From Rhyacophila brunnea (lineage: Eukaryota > Arthropoda > Insecta > Trichoptera > Rhyacophilidae): a DNA stretch of 64,000 bases. This document shows, in pieces, positions 33,092 to 44,943 of the stretch. Location of the stretch: assembly GCA_022495005.1 (NCBI GenBank), contig JAGYXB010000797.1, forward strand, positions 186,001 to 250,000, given 5' to 3'. Below the pieces are notes generated by a model, which made no database searches, was not told the origin of the DNA, and saw only the letters and a list, made by a program, of their open reading frames with translations. The translations under genes were made by a program, and so were the position numbers. Positions within the stretch are counted from its first letter, which is position 1; every line of letters begins with the position of its first letter.

Positions 33092-33865
33092 CAAATCTGA
33101 ATTTTGAATACAGCACTAGAAGCCTCTGCCAAAAAAATTGGCTTACAAATAAACGAGGCAAAAACTAAATACATGCCTGTCTATGTCACACCAGGAGAAG
33201 GCGCACCAAAGTTAGATATTGGTGGATACAGGTTTGATACGGTCGACAGTTTCATATACCTTGGTTCTCTTGTAACTCAATATAATGATATTACAGAAGA
33301 AATCAACAAGAAAATCATGTTTGCGAATAAATGCTACTTTGGCCTGTTAAGACATTTTAAGTCCCGCATACTATCTCGCCGAACTAAAAGCACCTTTACA
33401 AGACACTTGTAAACCCAGCGCTTACCTATGCATCGGAAACCTGGATATTAACTCTGTGAAATGAACGAGCCCTGAACATTTTTGAAAGAAAAATTCTCCG
33501 CCGTATATATGGACCGATCAGGGACGGCACCAATTGGAGGAGAAGATATAATGCTGAGCTCTACGGGCTATACGAAGATTGCAGCGCAGTTCAATCAATT
33601 AAGATTGGGAGACTGCGATGGCTAGGTCACGTGCACCGTATGAATGACAATGAATCGTCAAAGAGAGTGATGTCCGGCAATCCAATCGGGCGTAGAAGAA
33701 GAGAAAGAAGAAAAGATTCTCTGGTTGGATGGAGCTGCCAATGACTACCGTGTTCTAAGGTACCAAATTGGAAAGCGGCTACACTGGATAGCGACAGGTG
33801 GAGGGAGCTGTTGGAGGAGGCTAAGACCCACACGGGTTGTCGCGCCCCTGATGATGATGATGATG
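33092..33865 (+). pseudogene. RTE-like LINE, 5'-truncated, with 13-bp target duplication
   Basis: The coding remnant includes ASAKKIGLQINEAKTKYMPV, then LDIGGYRFDTVDSFIYLGSL, KKIMFANKCYFGLL, YASETWILTL, ERKILRRIYGPIRDGTNWRR, GRLRWLGHVHRMNDN, GRRRRERRKDSL, LDSDRWRELLEEAKTH. This is the order found at the C-terminus of RTE-type ORF2 proteins after the RT domain. Frames shift near 33412 and again near 33690. The 3' end is (GAT)n at 33848-33865. Perfect 13-bp direct repeats, ACATCTCAATGGT, at 33079-33091 and 33866-33878 mark a fairly recent insertion. Confidence 0.9.
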
Positions 33866-33924
33866 ACATCTCAATGGTACGCAAAAGAAATAGTAACACA
33901 ATTATTATGATTATGTTTGTTATA

Positions 33925-36043
33925 TCTAATATATAAAAATTAATATTTGTGTGTTTGTTTGTTCGTATTTAATGCGCAGCCATACCGTTCATCCGATTGC
34001 GATAAAACTTTGTAAACTTATTGCTTGCACTTGCGGGAAGAGTATAGGCTATACTAATATATAAAAATGAATGTCTGTCTGTCTGTATGACTGTGTGTCT
34101 GTCCCTTATGCGTTCCTATACCATTCATCCGATTGCAATGAAATTTTGGTAAGTGGTTGTATGCACACCCATGAAGGTTTCTGAATTAGAAAAATCATCA
34201 TCTTCTTCTTCTTCTTCATTATATTTTCTTTTATTCGTATGGTTCCTATACCATTCATCCGATTGCAATGAAATTTTGGTAAGTGGTTGTATGCACACCC
34301 ATGAAGGTTTCTGAATTAGAAAAATCATCATCCTCTTCTTCTTCTTCATTCTATCGTCTTTTATTCGTATGGTCCCTATACCATTCATCCGATTGCAATG
34401 AAACCTTCGTCAGTTGTTGTGGTAACACCCGCAATGGTTTTTGAATTAATACAACCATCTTCTTCTTCTTCTTCTATTCTATATTCTTCTATTCGTATGC
34501 GTTCCTATTCCATTCATCCGATTGCAATAAAATTTTCGTCAGTAATTGTGCCAACACCCGCGAAGGTTTCTGAATTAGCACAACCATCTTCTTCTTCTTC
34601 TTCATTTTATCTTCTTTTATTCGTATGGTCCCTATACCATTCATCCGATTGCGATGAAACCTTCGTCAGTTGTTGTGGTAACACCCGCAATGGTTTTTGA
34701 ATTAGTACAACTATCCTTCTTCTTCTTCTATTCTATATTCTTCTATTCGTATTCGTTTCTATTCTATTCATCCGATTGCAATAAAATTTTCATCAGTAAT
34801 TGTGCCAACACCCGCGAAGGTTTCTGAATTAGTACAACCATCTTCTTCTTCTATTCTATCTTCTATTCGTATGCGTTCCTATACCATTCATCCGATTGCA
34901 ATGAAATTTTGATCAAGTGTTGTGCTCACGCCGCAAAGGTTTCTGAATTGTTACAACTATTTTCTTTTTCTTCTATTCTATCTTCTTCTATTTGTATGCG
35001 TTCTTATACCATTCATCCGATTGCGATGAAATTTTGACCAGTTGTTGTGAGCACGCCCGCAAAGAGTTCTGAATTGATACAACCATTTTCTTCTTCTTTT
35101 TCTTCTATTCTATCTTCTTCTATTCGTATGAGTTCTTATACCATTCATCCAATTGCGATGAAATTTTGACCAGTTGTTGTGCGCAAGCCCGCGAAGGTTT
35201 CTAAATTAGTACAAACATCTTCTTCTTCTTCTATTCATATGCGTTCCTATACCATTCATCCAATTGCAATGAAACTTTGGTGAGTTGTTGTGCGCACGCC
35301 TGCGAAGGTTTCTGAATTAGTACAACCATCATCTTATTCTTCTATTCGAATGCGTTCTTATGCCATTCATCCGATTGTGATGAAATTTTGACCAGTTGTT
35401 GTGCGCACGCCCGCAAAGGTTTCTGAATTAGTACAACCATCTTTTTCTTCTTCTATTTGTATGCGTTCTTATGCCATTCATCCGATTGTGATGAAATTTT
35501 GACCAGTTGTTGTGCGCACGCCCGCGAAGGTTTTTGAATTAGTACAACCATCTTCTTCTTCTTCTATTCGTATGCGTTCCTATACCATTAATCCGATTGC
35601 AATGAAACTTTGGTGAGTTGTCATGCGCATGCCCACGAAGATTTCAGAATTAGAAAATCATCTTCTTCTACTATTCGTATGCGTTCCTATACCATTCATC
35701 CGATTGCGATGAAACTTTTGTCAGTTGTGTGCGCACACCTGCGAAGGTTTCTAAATTATTATTATATAACATACAAAGTTTGTTGTTTGTTTGTTCCATC
35801 CAATTTTGATTTTTTTTTACTACATATTAATAACATTAATAACGTTTTCATATTTTGGATTCGATTTTAATTTAGTGTTCTTTTGTTTGACCTTTACTCC
35901 TATTAGAATTATTTTCATATTGCCATATTGTATTACACAGATATTTTAATATTAAAAAAATAATTTTCTCTTATTATTTTTCAAATATCTAAGATAAATA
36001 TAACCACGAAGCGACCCTGTGCGAAGCCGGGTACTTCAGCTAG
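33925..36043 (+). mobile_element. Helitron with internal tandem array
   Basis: The 5' end is TCTAATATATAAAAATTAAT preceded by A. The 3' end is GACCCTGTGCGAAGCCGGGT (imperfect hairpin), ACTTCAGCTAG, followed by T (36044). The TC...CTAG|T structure with a 3' hairpin is standard for non-autonomous Helitrons. Near 34054 a second 5'-like start, CTAATATATAAAAATGAATG, occurs. Most of the interior is a tandem array of a ~120-bp unit (see 34080-35760). No Rep/helicase sequence is present. Confidence 0.8.
34080..35760 (+). repeat. Tandem array of ~120-bp unit, about 14 copies
   Basis: Each unit contains CCATTCATCCGATTGC.ATG, AAA(T/C)(T/C)TTNG, AGTTGTTGTG, CGC(A/C)CGC(A/G)AAGGTTTCTG, AATTAGTACAACCAT, a (TTC)n run of variable length and TATTCGTATGCGTTCCTAT. 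Anchors (CATCCGATTG or variant) lie at about 34124, 34252, 34382, 34511, 34638, 34764, 34885, 35013, 35142, 35257, 35365, 35480, 35588 and 35691. Units vary mostly in the TTC run. Overlapping open frames on both strands are by-products. A CRISPR array was excluded: units are adjacent and no unique spacers exist. Confidence 0.9.
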
Positions 36044-36850
36044 TAATATATAACATATTATGTTCTGAAGCAATTGATAATATTGTTACAGTTACATTAA
36101 TACTGCACTGCTAAGTAAAAAAAGTTTTAATATAATATTTAAAATACACTGTATATTTATTTAGATACTATGTCAAAATAATCTAATAATTGTACATAAT
36201 ATAAGAGAAAAGGTAGTTTAAAACTTTGCTTATCATTACTACATCAATACTACAAATCGTATCAAGACAAAAAACCCAGCCCCCTCATTTAAAATGACGA
36301 TGGATTAAATTAAATATGATAAAAAAAGAATTAACAAGTAAATAAAATGGGAAATATTCGAATTGTGCATGCAGTTCTTTTACACGTTTGTTGCACTGGT
36401 GAACTGTTGCAACTTGCTTCATAAATATGTTTTCTAACTGAGTATAATTTTAAATAATGATATTAAACTGACTACATGTTCTGTTGAAGATTTAGATGTT
36501 GAATTAATTATTTGTCTTCCTATGTCATGAACAATAATCATACATTAACAGTATAATTATTGTTCGGTAAATGTAAATTTTGTTTTCATATATTTCTGTA
36601 AGTATCAAACATTTTTTTATTTTTTTAAAATCATTTTAAAACATATATTTTATTAAAAATCCATTATCTATTGTGTCAATGAATTTTTATCTAAAATGTT
36701 TATATTTTTATATGTAAGTTTTTTTGTATGGGGGATAATTTTTCTAACATAACAAGTGATAATTAATCAAATGAACCAACAAGCAAAGAGTTATTTTTTT
36801 ATATACATTTTGTAAAAGGTAAATGATTATTTTAACAAAGCAAATTAGAT
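36044..36850. other. AT-rich non-coding stretch
   Basis: Nothing recognised. The T/A runs are characteristic of the AT-rich background. Confidence 0.5.
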
Positions 36851-36854
36851 TTTC

Positions 36855-37010
36855 ACTCAATCTATCGATTTCTTGCTGTAAATAGGTGTATATAAAAAAA
36901 CGTATATAAAATTTATAGAGGCTCTACTCGAATCCGCGATCAACGGCTTTTGGGGCTGACACTTCGACACGACCCCACTGAGTGCTAACCGTGATTGCCG
37001 AATTGAAATT
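36855..37010 (-). mobile_element. tRNA-derived SINE-like block
   Basis: On the minus strand: GGTTAGCACTCAGTGGGGTC, a central AAGTGTCAGCCCC, and a B-box-like GCGGATTCGAGTAG, followed by CCTCTATAAATTTTATATAC and a T/A-rich end. It is too degraded for a tRNA gene. The overlapping 114-codon frame is not supported as protein-coding. Confidence 0.45.
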
Positions 37011-37444
37011 TGAAGTCGTAACTCAACACCCACGGGATACCCGATACAGGAAAGGTTGGAAAACACAGGAGTAGTACACACGTGTCGGTAATGTATACCA
37101 TAAAAAGTTAAGTCCCCGCTGCGATTTGTGTGAGGCACGAAAAATTTTGATGAAAAACAAACACGCATAAAAATATTATTAAATTTAAAGCAAATAAACA
37201 AGGAGTAAAAAAATACGCTGCTAACATCTAAATCCAGATAAATTTATATCTGCCTACTGAAGAAATGAAATTAGTGATTAGATTTTGTTATTCGTCTTCA
37301 CTTGTCCTGTCTCATGAGATGCTGGTGTTGTCTAGAAGCAAAAACTAAGCAACCCTAAAGATATTGTATTGCCTGCATGTTTTTTGGAAAGTCGTGGAAC
37401 GGTTAGATAATACGAGCAGGGTTGATATTGGAACATTGCCTTAA

Positions 37445-38837
37445 GGGGGGACATGCTCGTCGAAGGTTAAAATTGAATTTTTATTGTATTTTCAAACCAT
37501 GATCCTGGACACTGCTTAAACGTTGTAGATAATCTATTTACATAATTTTGAAGCCTTATTATCCTTTATAGTTATTTTAAACATTTTATGACTGCATAAA
37601 GTATTTTTGTTACATAAAATAGTATTCTTTTAAACCTCTCGCTCTAATGTTTTAGAATATGGTCATATTTCGGTACATAACTGTGCAGTGGTGTTAAGAT
37701 TTTTTACATTTATTAATTTTTAAACGCATTTATACAACCATTAGTATAATTTATGACGAGATAATTTTTGTAAAATATTTACGATAAAAAATTATATTGA
37801 TAATCTCTGTGATCCCAAATTTGACAAGAATTAGGCATTTTATTATTCAAAAAATCGGCAAGATTAACACATTTGAGGATGATTCTAAAGATATTTATTA
37901 TAAGCTATGTCTTTGACCATTCAAGTATGATAAACATCTTATGAATAATAATTGATTTATAATAATTATTGACCTAAGAATAAGGTAGTGTTTTTTTGAA
38001 ATACGCCATTTCTTTTGTCATTCCCCAGTGGTTAAGCTACAACATACGGCCGTAGCCATAAATTGACAAACTATAATTAAAGTAGGGAGTAAAATTATGT
38101 TAACGCGCGTGTTTGAACATGTACCTAACCGAATTTTTTTTTATTTTTTTTTTAAACGGTACATGTTCAAACACGCGCGTCAATATCATTTTACTCCCTA
38201 CTTCAATTATAGTTTGTCAATTTATGGCTACGGCCGTATGTTGTAGCTTAACCACTGGGGAATGACAAAAGAAATGGCGTATTTCAAAAAAACACTACCT
38301 TATTCTTAGGTCAATAATTATTATAAAGCAATCATTATACATAAGATGTTTATCACACTTTAATGGTCAAAGACATAGCTTATAATAAGTATCTTTATAA
38401 TCATCTTCAAATGTGTTAATCTTGCCGATTTTTTGAATAATAAAATGCCTAATTCTTGTCAAATTTGGGATCACAGAGATTATCAATATAATTTTTTATC
38501 GTGAATATTTTACAAAAATTATCTCGTAATAAATTATACTAATGGTTTTATAAATGCGTTTAAAAATTAATAAATGTAAAAATCTTAACACCACTGCACA
38601 GTTATGTACCGAAATATGACTATATTCTAAAACATTAGAGCGAGAGGTTTAAAAGAATACTATTTTATGTAACAAAAATACTTTATGCAGTCATCAAATG
38701 TTTAAAATAACTATAAAGGATAATAAGGCTTCAAAATTATATAAATAGATTATCTACAACGTTTAAGGAGTGTCCAGGATCATGGTTTGAAAATACAATA
38801 AAAACTCAATTTTGACCTACGACGAGCACGTGGGCCG
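37445..38837. mobile_element. TTAA-flanked foldback element, ~690-bp arms
   Basis: The whole element is one large imperfect palindrome centred near 38141. TTAA lies at both borders (37441-37444, 38838-38841). Ends: GGGGGGACATGCTCGTCGAA and, inverted, CGGCCCACGTGCTCGTCGTA. Arms match through GGTTTGAAAATACAATAAAA, GTTGTAGATAATCTATTTA, GCGAGAGGTTTAAAAGAATA, GACAAACTATAATT and ACGCGCGTGTTTGAACATGT (38103-38122 against 38161-38180). The loop is only about 35 bp and T-rich. No ORF is conserved. A single-arm relative is at 30243-30852. Confidence 0.85.
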
Positions 38838-38841
38838 TTAA

Positions 38842-39103
38842 GTTTATTGAATTTGTTAGAGTATACGTTTTATAACTTTGCACTTTTTTGCACTTTTTAC
38901 TACACTGATACGCTTCTTTGTCTGATTACCTTGCATACAATTAGCACAAACGAAGATCAAATTATATTCACTTGTATTAATATATGTAGTAATAAATAAA
39001 TAGGTAATATGATAATAATGTAAAAAATATATTTTTAGAATATATTACTTACATCATTTTAATCCTAGTGCCGGAGCGCAAAGTTATGAAGCATATACTC
39101 TAC
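38842..39103. other. Non-coding stretch
   Basis: No recognised feature. Confidence 0.4.
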
Positions 39104-39372
39104 CTGCCAAGCACTTCTATATACAAGCAGTAGTTTATGATATTTATGTATTGAGGCGGTTAACTGTTACAATAAGTTAACCGTCTAAACTGTCAAAAAC
39201 TGATATGTTTTAACAGCACCTCTATTGGCTGTTTTAACTTTAAGAGCGAGATAGACAGTTTTGACACTTTAGACGGCTTAAACTTAATTGTAAAGATTAT
39301 AATACCTCAACACATAAATATGATAAACTACTGTCGATAGCCGCCGATAACAGCCATGTCTATAGAATAAAC
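39104..39372. mobile_element. Foldback MITE (GCGCATCTATTCTATA family), diverged copy
   Basis: Arms: GTAGTTTATGATATTTATGT, ATTGAGGCGGTTAACTGTTA, CAATAAGTTAACCGTCTAAA on the left, mirrored by GACGGCTTAAACTTAATTGT, ACCTCAACACATAAATATGA and TAAACTACTGTCGATAGCCG on the right. The centre is GCACCTCTATTGGCTGTTTT. Confidence 0.7.
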
Positions 39373-40094
39373 CCGATGATTTGAATTGCATTATACATAA
39401 TGAAAAATGATTAATATTACGAGATACGGCGAAGGATTATTCTTTAAAAAAAATCTGGAATTCTTACAAATAAATAAAATAAACTATATATTTTAAAATA
39501 GTCTTAATTGAATATTTTATTAAGTATATATTATGTATAGCGATCAATAGTTAGCGTGCATTTTGACAACATAAAATCAATGTCTCAATTGCTTCATCTA
39601 GCATCAGCGTTTTTATTACAGGCAATGACATAATATGCTTATCTCTCATGCTTGCTCATCAAAACACCTCGTAGTTATTAGACTCTGCGGTCAGCTGGTT
39701 TCTCAATCATAACGTAGTCAACAATAACTTGTATGATTTATTAATCTAGATAAACAGTGGCTCGTGTAATATATTGATTGCTTTAATATAAATAGCGAAA
39801 AACGATTGAGACCAGTAGTGTTTGTTTTTATCGAGAATTACGACAATATATAATATGTACTGCATTTAATATAAATAATAAGAACAATCTATGAACTAAC
39901 ACTCCACACATAGAGTCCGTCACGAGACGTATGTACTGCTATTGACACGAGTTCTTCACTCAACATAGTACATCCGTTATTACACTCGAATCAAGTTCCT
40001 CAGTGCATTAAATTAATCTTTTCATCATATCGATCTCATCAAGTTGGATCGAGTCCACAATAGATTTCTTAGATTTCTCTACTTAAGAACATAC
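39373..40094. other. Non-coding stretch
   Basis: No feature recognised. The sequence becomes less AT-rich after 39900. Confidence 0.35.
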
Positions 40095-40432
40095 AGGTTC
40101 TTTCCTTATGATAATGACAATACAATGAATTTCCCGACTCGTTTTCTTCTGGGTATGGTATCAATGCAATCCCTGTCTACCGAGTGATTGTTCTTTTAAA
40201 GCATTTCTTTTTACTTCTTCGTGGGTTCATTTACAATTCGTATATACTGGCAAATATTAATTTTCATGTTCCCACCAATATCACTCGTAGCTCTACGGTC
40301 TTCAAGATACCTCGTCGCAGGACAGATGTTATGTTTCATGATGCTGTGTATCGTGCAATTTACTTATTTGATGGCACCATAAAGGTTGATTTGTTTTCTC
40401 ATCAATACATAATTACCTCGCGATCATAATCT
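40095..40432 (+). pseudogene. Possible LINE RT C-terminal fragment
   Basis: The frame 40184-40429 contains FKIPRRRTDVMFHDAVYRAI, then YLFDGTIKVDLFS. This fits the C-terminal R.P..RT(D/N)....S..YR...L.N......DLF pattern of several insect LINE polyproteins. No other domain is seen. It is intact over 81 codons but has no start context or promoter, so a retroelement remnant is more likely than a gene. Confidence 0.4.
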
Positions 40433-40734
40433 CACGTCATTATCCTTATTATTATATTCAGTATATTCTTGTATCAACTAATAAACCCACATATCAACAA
40501 CCAAGTAGCAACGACCCTTTATCTCCCACAACATTTATCACACCTTCAAAACTCTGTCATCTTTATCATTGTACTTATTTATTCTTGTATCGATAAATAA
40601 ACTCTCTCCTTGAGTCATCCGAGTAACTATGACTTTATCTCTACTCACCTCATCATCCCTTAATATATAGTGGTTGGGCCAAATGCCAGCCCTTATCTTT
40701 CTCTTCCCACCTACTTCCAAATCTCTCATTTATT

Positions 40735-41140
40735 ATTGTCACAAGACTAGATGATGCGCAATTACGGCTCATGAATCGACAATAATTGCGAAGAACATTC
40801 AGTCAACTCCAGAGAACGAACGGGTGCGTTTTGCGTGATTCAAAACGTATCTGTTCGACAATCGTTGCACTACATCTGTTACGGTTTGAGTGAACGCCGC
40901 GTCTATATCATCCATCGTAAATTTATCATCATCATCATTCATCAACCTCATATTATATCATCCATCAAAGTGTATCGTCAAACAAATATCAGAGTGCGTG
41001 AACACCGAACTGGCCCCAGCGCACGCAAGCCCTCTCAACATAAAGGTCAATGTCTGGCATCCTGTGTAAACCCTCTCCCCCCTAGATCTGTAATCCGCTA
41101 TCACCTTAAAATTACAGTCCACTGCTAAACGCGTCACCAT
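40735..41140 (+). repeat. Interspersed repeat, copy of 13545-14035
   Basis: Same order of shared blocks as listed for 13545-14035, with a small ATC-rich expansion (ATCATCATCATTCATC, about 40925-40942) absent from the other copy. The two parallel open frames have no known domain. Confidence 0.55.
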
Positions 41141-41714
41141 ATTGAAAAAATATTGTTTTGAACAAAATGAACGAGTAAAGATAATTAATATGGTGTATCT
41201 ATCATTATAATGATGTCCAGTTTCCGCGTGACATTAGTGTTAATGCCACTAATCCGGATTCATTTTATAAGTCCCAGCGATTACTCGACATACATCACAG
41301 GATATACCGCGCGAGATAATTTATTTCGAGCGTTTTCGGAGATTATAAATGATTAATGTATGAAAAGTGTCAGAGAGAATATAGTTTGAATTAACAATAT
41401 GTAAATCGGAATAATACGTACCTAGTGTGACCAACATACATAATATTACCCAAGTAAAAGTTTCATACAATTCCCATAGGTGTCCGCACGAATGGCCGGA
41501 ATAAATGACCCTGGTTCTTCTTTATCTATATTTCAAGCAGACTACATTTATCAGTAGTTCTTTATTGAGTATTAAACTATCTTGCTCCAGCATCAGAGCA
41601 CATGGCCAGGATAAGATTGCTCTATGGCCTCAATAATACGTGATATGAATCGCACCTTTCAAAATTGATTTAGTATTCTACTGCTATAAAGTGTCAGTAT
41701 TTAAATACAAGGTA

Positions 41715-41841
41715 GTTCGACAGGGATCGAAATGGACTGGAGCGCACCGGAGCGCCGTACCGGTTCATGAAATCCCCAAAAATATAGTTAGGTACGTCGC
41801 GTGGAAAAATAATTTGACCATCTGAGCTAGATACGCCACAT
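41715..41841 (+). repeat. Interspersed repeat, copy of 55425-55525, interrupted by a LINE
   Basis: AGCGCACCGGAGCGCCGT...CGTGGAAAAATAATTTGACC, ATCTGAGCTAGATACGCCAC matches AGAGCACCGGAGCTCCGT...CGTGGAAAAAAATATTTGACC, GTCCGAGCTAAATAGGCCAC at 55430-55525. The LINE at 41842-42233 interrupts it right after GCCACAT. Confidence 0.55.
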
Positions 41842-42233
41842 CATCATCATCAGCCTGAATCTATCCACTGCTTGATGAAGGCCTCTTCAAGATGCTTCCG
41901 CAGAACTTTATCATTTCATCGATCCAGCTGCCGCTAGGTCTGCCTTGCGGACGTTTTGTATTTCTTGGATACCACTGGATGACTAGACTTGTCCAACGAT
42001 TGTCTTTTATTCGAGCTATGTGTCCAGCCCATCTCCATTTAAGGCTTTTAATAAACTCTATTACATCGCAAACCCTTGTCTGCTTCCTTATCCACTCATT
42101 CCTCTTTTTGTCCTTTCGCGTTATGCCCAGCATGCACCTCTCCACACCACGTTGTGCTATTCTAAGTTTCTGGATCTCTCTTTTACTTAGGGTCCATGTT
42201 TCACACGCATATGCGATCACGGGAAGCACACAA
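41842..42233 (-). pseudogene. RTE-like LINE C-terminus, 5'-truncated, with 7-bp duplication
   Basis: A 125-codon frame (42238-41861) reads MACVLPVIAYACETWTLSKR, EIQKLRIAQRGVERCMLGIT, RKDKKRNEWIRKQTRVCDVI, KSLKWRWAGHIARIKDNRWT, QWYPRNTKRPQGRPSGSWID. Members of this family are common in moth and butterfly genomes. The 3' end is (CAT)n on the plus strand at 41839-41852, that is (ATG)n. GCCACAT is repeated at both borders (41835-41841 and 42234-42240). RT active-site motifs are absent because of truncation. Confidence 0.88.
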
Positions 42234-42689
42234 GCCACATTGACATAACAAATAGTAATCCAACATATTATTTTTATAAAATATACATAACATTACGGCC
42301 TGTTTTATTCTTTATTGCCCCTCTTGTTTAGGTGTTGGTGAAATCAGTAATTCCGATTTCACCAACCAAATTCAGGCAGAATGGTTCACACACACTTAAC
42401 GAACGCCACGTCGATGTGGCATCGCCGCCTCGGTCACCCTCCTATCACAATACACTACAGTCCTACCTACAGTCACTAGTACACACACAAAGGTCTTTAA
42501 AGGATGGAACAGAGAGTATATATATATATGTTAATTCTTTCTGAAAGTTATTTAGCGCTCCGGTTTATACCATTTCCCATTTGGAGCGCTGTAATTGGGT
42601 AGTGATACAGTCGCAACTTAAATATATAAAAAAAGATTCATAAGTTTAGAATATTAGCATGTATGTTAGTCAACTTTAATCTTGTCTGC

Positions 42690-42815
42690 TTTATAGTTTG
42701 TCCAGATGACGTCACGAGTACGCGTGGACGGCTCAATGAGGTCACTTGCACCTGGAAAGCGCGGGAGTTTTTACGCGCGAGTCAAATCGCGCCATCTAGA
42801 CAAGGCCTTACTGTA
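42690..42815 (-). mobile_element. GC-rich CRE-bearing MITE, second copy
   Basis: On the minus strand: TAAGGCCTTGTCTAGATGGC, GCGATTTGACTCGCGCG, CCAGGTGCAAGTGACCTCAT, TGAGCCGTCCACGCG, then TGACGTCA at the far end. TIR-like GTCCAGATGACG at 42699-42710 mirrors the right end. Family of 16086-16195 and 59979-60152. Confidence 0.65.
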
Positions 42816-42875
42816 CTAATTTTCCCGTTATGTGATATCAAATCACGTTGTATAAATTCCAAGTTCTGACATATT

Positions 42876-43278
42876 TTGTATTTTAATTAATATATGCGTG
42901 TGAAACATGGACCCTAAGTAAAAGAGAGATCCAGAAACTTAGAGTAGCACAACGTGGTATGGAGAGGCGCATGCTGGGCATAACGGGAAAGGACAAAAAG
43001 AGGAATGAGTGGATAAGGACGCAGACAAGGGTTTGCCATTTAATAGAGTTTATTAAAAGCCTTAAATGAAGATCGGCTGGACACATAGCTCGAAGAAGAG
43101 ACAATCGTTGGACAAATATAGTCATCCAGTGGTATCCAAGAAGTACAAAACGTCCGCAAGGTAAACCTAGAGGCCGCTGGATCGATGAAATGATAAAGTT
43201 CTGCGAAAGTACGTGGCAACGCAATGCACAGGACCGAGAGAAGTCGAAGCAGCTTGAAGAGGCTGATGATGATGATGA
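42876..43278 (+). pseudogene. RTE-like LINE C-terminus, 5'-truncated, plus orientation
   Basis: Same family as 41842-42233: peptides KKRNEWIRTQTRVCHLIEFI, KSLK, SAGHIARRRDNRWTNIVIQW, YPRSTKRPQGKPRGRWIDEM, IKFCESTWQRNAQDREK. Several stops are present (for example after KSLK). It ends in (GAT)n at about 43264-43280. TGACATATT occurs at 42867-42875 and 43279-43287, consistent with a 9-bp target duplication. The minus frame 42883-43284 is a shadow. Confidence 0.85.
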
Positions 43279-43289
43279 TGACATATTAT

Positions 43290-44593
43290 TATCCTCTTTG
43301 TAAATCGGCTTTTTCTACATTCATCAACAAAAACAAATATCAAATAACAACGATGAAGAAATACGTATGAATTTATAGTATGTATAGCTATAAATGGCTT
43401 AGCCATTTTAAAATAAAATAATAAATATAGTATCAAATTGTAATGGCATACGATGAAACTAAATTTATGAGCATAGTAAGAGAAATGTTTATAACTGGAT
43501 TCAAAAGTCCAGTGGCGGGTACCCGACTCAATTTTGAGGCCCCTACGGTAAAAATAAAAACGATAAATTCTAACTACCAATGTAACGAGTTAAATTTAAA
43601 TTTATATCTTTACCAGAATCGCGTGCCTTAACTAAACTAATTGAAGATGACGGTGATAATACATATTCATATTAGTGGTTAATTTTTGTATATAATATTA
43701 ATTAATTAATTATTAATTACTATCGACTGATGGCACTTGATGGAATTTGAATATAAATTTTATTGTATTTTCCATTTGAGACGTTTTTTGTGACTCGGGT
43801 TCTAATATTATTGACATATTTTCTCATTAGTTGCCATACATTCCCAATACGTTACCAATTTTCATTGTTTTCCAGTATTGGCAATTAATACACAATATAT
43901 CGAATGTACGAGTATTATTAGTGATTAGGTATCTAATCATCTATTAGGTAGGGTTTTTTACAAAAACTTCAACTATTCATAATTTCCCATCGGGCCGTCC
44001 GACTTGGTTGCTACTAAGGCCAATATTATCCTGCATTTTAAAAATTTGCGGCGTCTTACTGCGGGCGTGAATATCTCTTCACATCATTTTTGCTGTCCGT
44101 ATGATTAGCTTCATTATTTTTGATATTTATATACACTAGAATCATTTTTATTTTTATAATTTCCCTGTGCTCTTCTCTCCCCGGCACTTTGCATTAGAAA
44201 GTAACTTTAAACTCAGTCAGAGCTCACTTTGAGAGTAGCAACCTTAGTCCTGGGTATCTTCTCCTAGGGCATTCCCGGCCTAAAACTGAACTAGATGCTT
44301 CACTTGAGTGATTGTAATAATTTATTATATAAGTTAGAATTAACTGTATTCGTTGTCAGTGTGTATTTACCATTGGTTAGTGCGCATGTGCCCGAAGATG
44401 CTGAAAGGAAAAACCCGAGTCGTAAAAAATGACTCAAATGGAAGAGTACAAAACTGAAATGAATTAGAATTTTAGAGATAAGTACGTAAGTAGGTATTTA
44501 TGTTATATGCGCCTTTGGTGTTAATTGCAAGGATTTTGCTATGAATTGGGTATTATTTTATACTGAATTTGTTAGGCTATACTAGGCTTTCTT
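43290..44593. other. Non-coding stretch
   Basis: Two less AT-rich patches, at about 43985-44060 and 44160-44290, stand out but match nothing recognised in the window. The open frames at 43167-43631 are not supported. Confidence 0.4.
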
Positions 44594-44597
44594 TTAA

Positions 44598-44943
44598 TGC
44601 TATACTTCAGCTGAAACATGGTCTAAAACGATCGTGACTACGCGACGCGCAGATTGTGCAAACGACGCGTGAAGAACAAAACATAATTTGTCATAAAAAT
44701 TCTGCATGCGTCCATTTAATGTAATGTTTATTGTTATATAAGTAATAATAATAATATATTCATTGACATGTTTTATTTTTCTAGTAAATACGTAACATTT
44801 TTTAGTCATCTTTACACGATTTAAGAATTAATTTCTCCGACGCCATCACAAAACAAATTGACGTGCTCACAGGTCAACTATCGCTCCCCGATTGGCAACG
44901 CTTGCGAAATTACCTCCCACTATTGCCAAACTGAAGTATGCTC
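44598..44943 (+). mobile_element. TTAA-flanked MITE, copy 3
   Basis: TTAA at 44594-44597 and 44944-44947. It begins TGCTATACTTCAGCTGAAAC and ends CAAACTGAAGTATGCTC. The inverted right end GAGCATACTTCAG and the left GCTATACTTCAG share ATACTTCAG, a short terminal inverted repeat that is best preserved in this copy. Confidence 0.85.

Noticed and set aside
34080..35760. CRISPR-like regular repeats
   Set aside because: Units are directly adjacent, about 120 bp long and diverged, with no unique spacers, and lie inside a Helitron in an animal genome.
36857..37201. 114-codon minus-strand frame
   Set aside because: It overlaps a tRNA-like SINE block and shows no domain; most of it is a shadow of that repeat.
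41892..42248. 118-codon plus-strand frame
   Set aside because: Shadow of the RTE-like LINE frame on the minus strand.
42883..43284. 133-codon minus-strand frame rich in Ser
   Set aside because: Antisense of the LINE at 42876-43278; the serine run comes from the (GAT)n tail.
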